A DNA stretch of 32,657 bases from Streptomyces sp. SBT349 (GTDB taxonomy: Bacteria; Actinomycetota; Actinomycetes; Streptomycetales; Streptomycetaceae): assembly GCF_001083795.1 (NCBI RefSeq), contig NZ_LAVK01000038.1:1-32657 (forward strand), written 5' to 3'. Made by a program: the position numbers and the translations under genes. Positions 1-8,800 of the stretch are shown here, in pieces (the first letter of the stretch is position 1; every line of letters starts with the position of its first letter). The notes under the pieces were generated by a model that saw only the letters and a program-made list of their open reading frames with translations, made no database searches and had not been told where the DNA came from.

Positions 1-322
1 CTGGGGTACGGCTTCCGCTGACTCACGCCGTAGCGTTGGCGCGAGCAGGCCGGAATCCGGTGTTCCGCTGATCATCAGGAGGTTCTGCCGCATCTTCAAA
101 CCAGATGGACTTCCAGCGGTAGAAGTGAGCGAAACGGATGGCAGCCTCCGAGCGGCAGGAGGATGCGAAACCCGCATGCCGCTCGAATCACCGCAAAGCA
201 GGTCAGCGACGAAATGCACTTTTCCGAACAAGCCTAAGTAAACGCCCTCTCAGAGGGCGGTTCGTGGGGTGGTGTCCGTTTCTTGGTGGGGTTGGGGATG
301 CTGGTCGCGGGCGTTCGGGCAG
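1..322. other. Non-coding left edge with a short perfect palindrome
   Basis: I find no convincing gene here. The only structure that stands out is a perfect inverted repeat at 243-259 (CGCCCTCT, one base, AGAGGGCG), about 65 bp beyond the end of the IS5-type accessory gene. Its place suggests it lies at or near the end of the insertion sequence, but the matching opposite end has been deleted, so I cannot confirm a terminal inverted repeat. It could also act as a transcription terminator for the genes that run into it from the right. Confidence 0.35.
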
Positions 323-727
323 TTACTGCTTTGTGGTGAAGCTGCCGGTGTCGGCCTCGGTGAGGACATCGAGCTTGACGAGGCGTTTCAGCTTGGCGCG
401 GGTACCTTCGATGTTCTTCGGCAGTAGTTCGTGGTCGAGGGCTTCGCAGACGTCACGGGCCCGGAGGGGGCCGGTGGCCTCGTTGAAGACGGCGAGGATG
501 CGGGGGTAGTCCGGGTGCTCGGGCAGGTCGGGGGCGGAGGTCCGGGCTGGGAGGCGGTCAACGAGAGCGGTGATGGTCTTCCGGGTGATCGCGAGGTGTT
601 CGAGGTGGGTCTCGGCCTGCCGGAGCCGGCCGTGCAGTGCAGCGATCTGCGTGCGGACATCGTCGGCCAGGGCCCGGGCGGCGTCCTCCTGGACGTCGAG
701 CGCCTCGAGAAGGGGCTGGATGTTCAC
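323..727 (-). CDS. Small accessory protein downstream of an IS5-type transposase
   Basis: A 134-aa protein of unknown function. I chose the GTG start at 727 because its GTGA overlaps the TGA stop of the transposase reading frame, a classical translational-coupling junction. The N-terminal half is rich in Ala, Leu, Glu and Arg with heptad-like spacing and is probably a coiled coil. The C-terminal part (EHPDYPRILAVFNEA onwards) looks like a small winged-helix domain. Codon use is typical of a high-GC actinomycete, so the gene looks intact although its partner transposase is truncated. Coupling suggests a role in transposition or its control, but that is inference; the family is unnamed to my knowledge. 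Confidence 0.6.
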   Translation of the reverse strand: MNIQPLLEALDVQEDAARALADDVRTQIAALHGRLRQAETHLEHLAITRKTITALVDRLPARTSAPDLPEHPDYPRILAVFNEATGPLRARDVCEALDHELLPKNIEGTRAKLKRLVKLDVLTEADTGSFTTKQ

Positions 728-1164
728 GCACTCACCGCCTGCGCATCGCGCCAGGTGGGAGTGTTCGCGCCGGTGAGCCGGCGGACCATGACGTGGGTCA
801 TCGCCCAGTAGACGCGGGAGGCTGAGGAGACCGGGCGGTGCTCGTAGTCGCGGACCAGGCGCCGGTGCAGTATCAGGATCCCGTAGGTCTGCTCGACCCT
901 CCACCGCTTCGGCTGCGGGACGAATCCCCAATCCTGCGGGTTGCGTTCGACGACCTCCATGTCGATCCCGAGCGAGGTGCCGTGGTCGACGACGGCGTTC
1001 TTGAAGCCCTGGTCGACCAGGGCCTTGTCGGCGGCGCCTCCGGCGTTCTCGGCGACCTGGTCGAGCAGCGCGGTGCCCGCGGCGTTGTCGTGCGCGCTCG
1101 CGGCGAGCACGACGACGGCGATGACCAGGCCCAGCACGTCCATGGCCGGGCCCCGCTTGCGGCC
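724..1164 (-). pseudogene. IS5-family transposase, C-terminal fragment
   Basis: The fragment carries the C-terminal half of a DDE transposase of the IS5/IS4 superfamily. From about RKRGPAMDVLGLV it reads a hydrophobic strand followed by SAHDNAAGTALL. It continues through the region around ALVDQGFKN to the conserved RWRVEQTYGILILHRRLVRDYE block, which holds the catalytic-Glu helix typical of this family (R-x3-E-x3-G), and ends in THVMVRRL. The N-terminal half, with the first catalytic Asp, is absent. Upstream of 1164 the reading frame is only the antisense of another gene fragment. The gene is therefore 5'-truncated and inactive. Its stop overlaps the GTG of the accessory gene. Confidence 0.8.
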
Positions 1165-1169
1165 AGGCA

Positions 1170-1402
1170 CCCGCTTCAAGGAAGCGGTGGCGCAGACGCT
1201 CGCGGAGTTGGCCCGCCGGGGCATGACCGTCCGACCAGGGACCGTCGCGGACACGATCGAGCGCAATACGCAGGTGGTGGCCGATCGACTGGGTACCCAA
1301 GTGAGGTCTGCCTGGCGGCACTTCGATGCTGCCGTGCTCGCCGACACCATCGCGCGGCAGCACCAGGCATTCGAAGACGCCAGCCAGGAGGAGGATGCCG
1401 GG
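1170..1402 (+). pseudogene. 5'-truncated conserved hypothetical gene fragment
   Basis: Reading plus strand from about 1170, the translation FKEAVAQTLAELARRGMT continues through an amphipathic, acidic/basic helical pattern (for example DTIERNTQVVADRLG) to about EEDAG. This has the composition of a real actinobacterial protein, whereas the same frame left of 1165 is only antisense to the transposase. The 5' end has been removed together with the 5' end of the transposase. I do not recognise the family. The open frame runs on to 1552, but beyond about 1402 the better coding frame is the next gene, which suggests a frameshift or a natural overlap. Confidence 0.45.
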
Positions 1403-1841
1403 CAGGTCCCGTCACCACCGGTGGGCAATCCCCGAACTGGCCGTGCTGCTGGCCGGTGTTCCGGATGGCCTGGTCGCGACCCGCGGAGATCTGTACGGCG
1501 TCATCCTCAATGTTGCCGTCAATGCCTGGAAAGCAGGCCACATCCATGGTGAGGGCGGCTGCGGCGAATGTGAAGAGAGCCGCGGAGTGTTCGGCCATGA
1601 CTGGGGAGCCCGCATGAAGACCATCACCGACATGCAGCCCGACATCACCAAGTGGTTCGACCGGAAGGTGTGGACAGCCGAGCTCCACGACAGCGGTTTC
1701 AGCGTCACCGTCGCTGAGCCGGGGAGCGGCTACCAGCGGCAGCAGGGCTCGCCGAACGAGTCGCCCGGGCTGCGGATTGAGATCCCTCGGGGCTGGCGTC
1801 CCCGAGGTTGCCCGGACGGGAATGGTCAAGCCCTTGGGTAA
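1395..1841 (+). CDS. Conserved hypothetical protein, possibly a remnant
   Basis: Encodes 148 aa. I chose the ATG at 1395 because it follows a good ribosome site (GGAGGAGG) that lies inside the end of the preceding fragment. The first 60 residues (PELAVLLAGVPDGLVATRGD and VILNVAVNAWKAGHIHGE, then a CGECEE cysteine pair) look like a genuine small domain. A second stretch begins MKTITDMQPDITKWFDRKVW, and the C-terminus past about residue 110 becomes low in predicted structure and may be out of frame. I do not recognise the family. The position next to the truncated IS and CRISPR debris makes decay likely. Confidence 0.4.
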   Translation: MPGRSRHHRWAIPELAVLLAGVPDGLVATRGDLYGVILNVAVNAWKAGHIHGEGGCGECEESRGVFGHDWGARMKTITDMQPDITKWFDRKVWTAELHDSGFSVTVAEPGSGYQRQQGSPNESPGLRIEIPRGWRPRGCPDGNGQALG

Positions 1842-2041
1842 GCTCCCGGGCAGGCCAACCACCTCTTGGCCCGGGTCGGTTTCATGAATCGCACCCAGAC
1901 CGAGGGGACGGACGCACCCTTCGGTTCTACACTCCGGCGAGCTCGCCGCGTGCGGGGTGACCCCGGCGGTCTTCCTGAGCCGGGATCGGGCGGCGACACC
2001 CTTGTCGACCGGGACGGAAGCCCAGTGCCCGTGGGGATAGC
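1842..2041. other. Gene-free stretch between remnant gene and solitary repeat
   Basis: No frame here has a convincing start, ribosome site and coding pattern. Short plus-strand stretches (for example GELAACGVTPAVFLSRDRAA near 1935-1995) look like decayed coding sequence but cannot be assigned. Confidence 0.3.
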
Positions 2042-2070
2042 GGAACACCCCGCTCGCGTGGGGAGAAGAC
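2042..2070 (-). CRISPR. Solitary CRISPR repeat with leader remnant
   Basis: The sequence begins GGAACACCCC and ends GTGGGGAGAAGAC. It matches the repeats at 32037-32370 apart from a missing C in the run and one extra base near the end. The next bases, 2071-2090, read TTCCAGACCTGGGATGTTAC and align with the leader-end motif CTGACCTGGGG that follows the last repeat of the three arrays in this window. No second repeat is found 61 bp away on either side, so this is a single repeat still attached to a decayed leader. By analogy to the E. coli repeat orientation, transcription would be towards lower coordinates. Confidence 0.55.
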
Positions 2071-2178
2071 TTCCAGACCTGGGATGTTACCGATCTTTGC
2101 CACATCGTTATTGTGTGCCGAGCCATGGATGAGGAAACCGGCCTCCCCTGAGAGAGCCACGAACCAGACGGTACGTCG

Positions 2179-2245
2179 AGGTAATCCGGAACGCCCGCAC
2201 TCGTGGAGAGACCCGAACTGCTGTCTGTCGCCCAGAGGATTACCT
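2179..2245. repeat. Widely spaced 9-bp inverted repeat after the immunity gene
   Basis: AGGTAATCC at 2179-2187 and its exact reverse complement GGATTACCT at 2237-2245 are separated by 49 bases. They lie 6 bp past the stop codon of the left immunity gene. The pair may form the base of a long hairpin that ends transcription or protects the 3' end, or be a recombination scar. There is no run of T residues to make it a textbook terminator. Confidence 0.3.
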
Positions 2246-2251
2246 GAAACC

Positions 2252-2848
2252 CTATCTCGGGTGCTGGTTCAACCACTCCTCGGCAGCGATCCGTTCGTTT
2301 CGCTCTGTCTTTGGATTATCCGCGAGGCGAGAAACGTAGGAGCGAATGACAGTCACATCGTGCGGACGCGGGACGACGAGGAAACCGATCCCCTCATCCC
2401 ATGTCGTTCCCCGAAGAATAAGATCGCCGGCGAGCGACAACATCGAGAACTCCGGCTTATCGGGCGCCGGGCCCAGAACTCGGTCTTTGACGTCGACTCC
2501 CACGATCAGCCAGTCGTGCATCAATTCCACCTCGGCCCAGCGCAGTAGAGGCGAGGATGACGCGTCGGCGTAGTCGACGCCCACCAAGAAGCGTCTTTCC
2601 TCCTCATTGAAGAGCTCGTATTCCAGTGCCATGGAAAACCAGGTCGAATTGGCTTTCTCGATCAGGCCGGGAACGTCCCCCTCGATGACCGTATCTCGCC
2701 TTCCGTCCTCCGCTCGACAGCCAGTTGCCAGGGAGGCGGCCCTAACCGGCAACAGCGCCCCATGACGGACATCGGGAACACGTACCGCCAGTCCGAATCG
2801 AGCAAGTGATTCGGCTACCTTCAACTCTTGGCGAAGAAAACTCGTCAT
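2252..2848 (-). CDS. Putative immunity protein for the left RHS toxin
   Basis: A 198-aa protein starting at the ATG at 2848 after a GGAAGAGAG ribosome site, 45 bp downstream of the RHS toxin stop on the same strand. It has no signal peptide or membrane segment, so it should be cytosolic. The sequence is acidic, with alternating hydrophobic strands (RRFLVGVDYADASSS, VELMHDWLIVGVDVKDRV, WDEGIGFLVVPRPHDVTVI), suggesting an alpha/beta fold. I do not recognise the family. The immunity role is inferred from position only: in RHS/WapA-type systems the gene directly behind the toxin tip encodes the cognate inhibitor. Base composition is visibly less GC-rich than in the RHS shell, as expected for an exchangeable tip/immunity cassette. 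Confidence 0.7.
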   Translation of the reverse strand: MTSFLRQELKVAESLARFGLAVRVPDVRHGALLPVRAASLATGCRAEDGRRDTVIEGDVPGLIEKANSTWFSMALEYELFNEEERRFLVGVDYADASSSPLLRWAEVELMHDWLIVGVDVKDRVLGPAPDKPEFSMLSLAGDLILRGTTWDEGIGFLVVPRPHDVTVIRSYVSRLADNPKTERNERIAAEEWLNQHPR

Positions 2849-2893
2849 GCTCTCTCTTCCGGTCGTAGCGCGCGGCGCTAGACGGCAACTTTC

Positions 2894-5800
2894 TCATTCA
2901 CGAGGCTGATAGGGGTAGATTTTGGTGTAGTCGTGATTGTCGACCCATCCGACATTGCCGTGCCTGTTGACGAGAATGCGATACCTGTTGCCGCCGCCGT
3001 CAATATCGTAAATTGCAGCGCCGCCCCACCTTCTGGATATAGAATTAGGGGTGTTCGGTCGCGGCGTAAAGACATCCGGTGTGCCGTCGGGATTGAGTCG
3101 CTGTGGCCGACCATTCTGAAGGATGTCCTCAACTCCTCCGTGCACAATATTGGGTATAGGCGGTGGCCCCGGGTTGGGATTTTTCTTCGGGCAGTTATGC
3201 ACGAGTACCGGAACCTCGCCCGCCAGCACATGGTACGTGTGGGTGCCCTCGACGGTGAGGTTGTGCACGGTGGCGGTTGTGGTCGTGTGGGTGACGGCTG
3301 TGACGGTGGTGAGGGTTCCGGTGCTGGTGAGGAGGGAGGTGCCGGGGGTCAGGTCGGCGGCGTCGAGCCAGGTGTTCAGGTCCGGGGCCCAGAAGGGGTG
3401 TTGGTCCGTCGCCGTGATCGTGGTGGGGGCGCCTTCGATGGGGGCGATGGTCAGGGTGGTGAGGTCTTTTGTGCCCGTGCTGGTGAGTTCTGCGGTGACG
3501 GTTCTGGGTGAGGTCTCGCCCGTCTCGGGGTCCGTTGTCAGAACGACGTCGCCGATCTCGACGTCCTCGATCTGCTCGGTGCTGCCGTCCGCCATGAGCA
3601 CCGGTGCTCCCGGCGTGAAGCTGTTGCACGGGGTGTCGGCTCTGGAAGGTGAGGGGGTCTCCTGCGGGGCGCCTTTGAGTTTCTCGTATAGTTTTTTCAG
3701 CTTGTTGAATTTCCCGAAGGGTATGTAGTCGAGCAGTGATTCACCGCAGCTTGAGCTGAACAAGTTGCCGGAACACTCTTCGTAGGCATTCCACGGATCC
3801 GGGAGAAAGAATCTGACCTCGGGCGGCACCACGCCCTTGTATGCGCCCTCCAAGAATTCCGATACATCTCCGGCGTCAGGCCAATCACCGGGTGGGTCCC
3901 AGCCCACGTTCTGTGAACTGCTGCCGGACCGGCCCGCGCCACCGCGTGATCGGCCCCCGCCGTTGCCGTTCCGGGCGGCGCTGTTGGCCGCCTTCGCGGC
4001 GGCTTCCGCTGCTTTCTTCGCCGCCGATGCGATCGCGTCGAAGAAGCCGCCGAGGAAGAGGCCGGTGGGGTCGGAGAAGGCGAGGGGGTTGTTGTTGGCG
4101 TAGGTGTAGCCGTGGATCTGCTGGGGGTCGGTCAGGTCCATGACGGGGTCGACGGAGATGAAGCGCCCCAAGGCCGGATCGTATTCGCGGGCGCCGAGGT
4201 GGGTCAGGCCGGTGCTGGTGTCGGTGGTGCCGCCGACGAAGCCGCGCGTCCCGGGCCAGGTGCCGGGTGTGTCGCCGCGGTAGTCACCGAAGGGGAGGGT
4301 GCGGCGCTGGGTGAGTTCCAGGTTGGCGGTGTCGATGGCGAGTTGGCCGGTGCCGTGGTGATCGGCCATGGTGATCGAGACGGACTCGTCGTCCGCGATG
4401 ACGGCCGTGTGGCCGCCGCCAAGGGCGATGTAGCGGGTGGCTGTGGGGGTGGTGGATCCGGCCGGGAGAGTGACTTCGGTGTGGTCGCCGAGGTAGAGGG
4501 TGGTCTCGGTGGGGGTGCGGCCGATCAGGCGCTGACCGTCGGCGTCGTAGAGATACTCGGTGATCTCGCCGTTGGCTTCTTCGACGCTCGCGAGGTGGCC
4601 TTCGGCGTCCCAGGTCAGTTCCTGGGTGTCACCGCCTACCTGGCGGGTGGCGGTGTTGCCGGTGGGGTCGTAGGTGTACTCCTCCAGTGAACGGATGCCC
4701 GGGGCGTCCTCGACCACCGAGGTCAGGGTGTGCGGCTGGGCCGCGCCCGGCTCGGGATAGTCGTAGACGCGCTCGGTGTCCTGCTCGTGCAGGGTCTCCG
4801 TGAGGCGGTTGCCGACGGCGTCGTAGGTGTAGGAGTGCCAGTACGGAGCGGGGCCGCCCATCGTTCCGCCCGAGGGAGTGGGGGCACAGGTCGTCGCGGT
4901 CTGGGCCCAGGCCTCGGTCAGGCGGCGCAGGTAGTCATATTGGAAGCACTGGACGTCCGTGCCGGTGGCGGAAGTGTCGGCGATGGAGAGGACGTTGCCG
5001 GCTTGGTCGTAGGTGTAGTTCTCCCGGCGGTCGAAGGGGCCTTCCCAGCGCTGGACGGCGGTGGCGGCCAGGCGCTGCGTGCCCCATTCGTATTCGTAGG
5101 TCGCTCGGACGACGGGGTCGCCGTTGTCGTGGATGTCGTGGGCGGCGTACCTGCCGGTGGGGTGATAGGTGGTCAGGACTTGTGGTCCACTGGCTACGGC
5201 GAGTTCGGTGGGGCGGAGGGTGGCGGCTTCATAGGTGAACGCGACACCGTTGCCGGGCTGGCCGCCGACCGCCGGGAGGGCCATTGACTGGGTGAGGCCC
5301 GACGCGTGGTATCGGGTGGTGTGCTCGTAGGTGCCGCCCAGCTCCTGCTCTGTCTCCGGAATGGTGATGCGCGAGGTCAGGGGGCGGTAGAGCCTGTCGT
5401 ACGAAGTGACCTCGGTGGTGTATGCCTCGCCGTCGTGGTAGCGGATCGACTTGGCGAGCTGGCCTCGGGCCCCCGTGATCGTGTCGTACACCCACTCGGC
5501 GCGCAGTGGCCCCTCGGCGCTTCCCTCACGCAGTGCGGTCTGACGGCCCAGGCCGTCGTATGCGTACGCGAGCGTGATGTCACGGGCGTTGGTGCGCGTG
5601 GTTAGTTCGCCTCGGTCGTTGAACGCGCTCTCGCTGCGACCCGCGTCGGGGTCTGTCGTGGCGACGGTCCGGCCGAGTTGGTCGTAGGCGTATGTCCACT
5701 CATTGCCCGCCGGGTCGGTGACGGAGTCGATCTGACCCGAAGGCGTCTGCGTGTACTGAGTGCTGTCGAAGTCGGCGTCGGCGGAACGCTCGTGGTGCTG

Positions 5801-8800
5801 GCGCAGTTCGGTCATCTGACCGCGTGCGTCGGTGAGCGTGGTGGTGGCCGTGGCGCCAAGGGGCGGGATGACCGTGACACGGTCGCCGTGGTAGCTGGTG
5901 GTGGTGGTGCCGAGGACCTCGCCGCCGTCTCCGTCACCCGCTATCTGCCGGGTTTCGATCTCCCGTCCCAGCGCGTCGTATGCGTGCCGGGTCTGCGACT
6001 CGATGCGCTGCGGCTCATCCGGCAGGAACAACTCCCGCGCCGGGGCGCCCAAGGCGTAGTAGGGCACGAATGTCCTGCTCAGCAGACCGCGTTCGTCGTA
6101 GAACCGGTCCGCCACCAGGCGGCCGCCGTCCGGCCCCGGTTCTTGTGTCTGCCGTTCGCGGAGGAAGCCGTCGTAGACGGTGTAGGAGGCGAGCTGGTTG
6201 TTGCCGGCGTTGTCCAGGGTGCGGGTGCCGACGACGACCGGCTCGTTCTCCTCGATGTGGTAGGTGAACTGGTAGCTGGGCAGCATGCCGGTGCGCCGGT
6301 CCGCGAGCCAGACCTTCTCGGAGCGGCCGAGAGCGTCGTAGGACAGCACCGTCACCTTGCTGTTGGTGTCCGTGAGGCGCGTGGGAACGCCTCGCACCGG
6401 GTCGAGTTGCGTGACCTCGGTCATGGCCGTGCTCGGTGTGTCCGGGTCAACGGGTGGGTCGGTCGACGTGGTCTGGGTGGGGAAGCCCGTAGCAGGGCTA
6501 TACGCAACGGTGCTGGTGCGGCCGTCGCCGCGGGGGCTGCGAGTGAGGGTGGACCCGGTGACGGTGAGGTCGGCGGTGAGATCGGTGGTGCTGACCTGCC
6601 GGCCGTAGGAGTCGTAGGTGGCGCCGGATTCGAGGTAGCCGGCGGTGGTGCCGTCGTGGTCCTTGAGAACGGCGGTGGCGGTGACATCGCCGGCTGTCGG
6701 CGCCTCGCCGTAGTCGCCGCCGTCGTAGGCCCAGCGCTCGTCGGTGATGACGTCGTCGGCGCGGTCGGGGGTGGCGGTGCAGGCCACGGCGACGGTCTCG
6801 GCGCGAGCGGGCAGGGTGAGGAGGTTGGCGTCGGTGCCGGTGGCGTAGGTGGTGCGAGTGCAGCGGTCGTCGGCTGAGGTGGCGGTGTCCGCGAGGTCGT
6901 TGACCTCGGTGGGGCGTCCGGCGACGGTGTCGTAGGCGGTGTCGACACGTGTGGTGCGCCACCTGCTGCCGGCACCGTCGTCGAGCGAGGTCCAGGTGGT
7001 GGTGCGGGCGGTGCCGGAGAGATCGGCGGTGATGGTGCCCCAGTCGCGCACGTCACTGGCGGTCTCGTGGTGCCAGGGCCGGGAGACGGACTTCTCCAGG
7101 ACATCGCCGTCGACGCCGTCGTAGGTGACGGTGCGATAGGCGAAGCCGTGGACGGCGGGGTGGTCGATGATCGGGTCGCCCTCGCCGGCCGGGAGGGCGA
7201 CGGACATGTCCTTGGTGCCGCCGTCCTCGTTGAGGCGGTCGCCGTGCATGCCCCGCAGAAAGTAGGTGTCCTCCTGCGACAGCATGCCGATGTCGCCCTC
7301 GCCGCCGGACAGGGTACGGACGTGGCCGTAGCCGCGCCACTGCGACCAGGTCTTCTCTTCCTCGGGGACCAGGCCGTTGTCGTCGTCGAAGTGCCAGGCC
7401 GCGTCACCCGGATACCGGTACTCGGTGACCTGATCCGGTGAGCGGCCGGTACGGTCGGTGCCGATCACACCCGTGACGACGTACTTGTTGAACCACTCCA
7501 GGTCCGGTGTGATATCGCCGCCGCCACCGATGTACTGGGGGAAGCAGCGCGTCGTGTTGGTCTCCGGCGTCGGCAGGTTCGCCGGGTCGCATGCCTCACC
7601 CGAGTACTGGACGTCGATCTGACCGCCGTACTCATCGGCGACGGTGGCCAGGCGCTCCTTGTTGAACGGGGCATAGCCGTCGCCGAGTTCGTCCAGGCGG
7701 TTGGGGAGCTGCTGATAGGCGAACGTCGTCTTCGGCAGCGTGATGGCCGGGGTGGCGGTGTGGCCGGTGCGCTGGACGCTGTCCAGGAGGAGCTGGTAGT
7801 CCACGTCCGCCATGCCCCAGCGGTGGGTCAGGGACCAGGAGTCGACGGGCTGGTACGCGCCCGAGGCCAGAACCTCGGTGGTCACCTGGGTAAGGCGGTT
7901 GCGGGTCCAGAACGTGGGTGAGGAACGACCGCTGTCGCAGTCGGTGCCCGCCTCGCAGTTGAGGTCCCAGGGCGTGTCGTACCAGTACAGCTCGTTGTCG
8001 TCGATCGCGGAGGCCGCGCAATCCACGCCGTCCTGCGGCAGGCAGCGGGTGCTGCCGGCGAAGTCCACCCGTGCCAGGGCACGGGCGCTGTACATGGCGT
8101 TCTCGCGGAGCCCGTACTCGACGCGGTCCAGCGTGCCGCCGCGGGTGTATCGGACGTCGTCGGTCTCGTCGAGGAACCGGCCGTAGGAGTTCTCTTCCTT
8201 GTTGTAGTAGTAGGCGATGGCGTTGCCGCGCGCGTCGACGGCATAGTCGAGGTTCCAGCGCCATGCCTGGGTGCAGGAGGAGGCGGCGACGGTGGCGGCG
8301 CGGCATGGTTCGCCGGTGTCGTTGCCGTAGACGGGGACGGTCCAGGTGGAGTCGGTGGTCTCCTTGCCCGAGGTCCAGCCGGGCAGCCGGTGGTAGCCGA
8401 AGTAGTACCGGATGCCCTCGGGGGTGGTCATCTCCCAGTACTCGTTGTCGTTGTCGCCGTTGGCGCGCTCGCCGGAGGTGAGGCGCCGGATCCGTGTGCC
8501 GTCGTCCTGCTGGAACTTCCACTCGTTGTCTCCGGCCGGGACCAACTCACCGGCCCGACCGTTGAACGAGATGAAGGCGTTGTCGTACTCCCAGCACAGG
8601 TCACCCACCTTGTTGCCGTCGGCGTTCTCCACTTCCTCCTCGGCACAGGACTGGTAGGTGCGCTCGATGTACCCGGGCCACAGGTCGAACCCGTCGCCGG
8701 CCCAGGACGCCTGGTTGTTGGTGCCGCCCGTCCGGCCGTCGATGGAGCCGGAGGAGTACGACAGCCCGACATTGGGGGTCAGACTGCCCGGAACGTCCGG

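Noticed and set aside
1176..2276. Minus-strand open frame of 366 codons at the left edge
   Set aside because: It is antisense to two plus-strand coding remnants that have better composition and a ribosome site.
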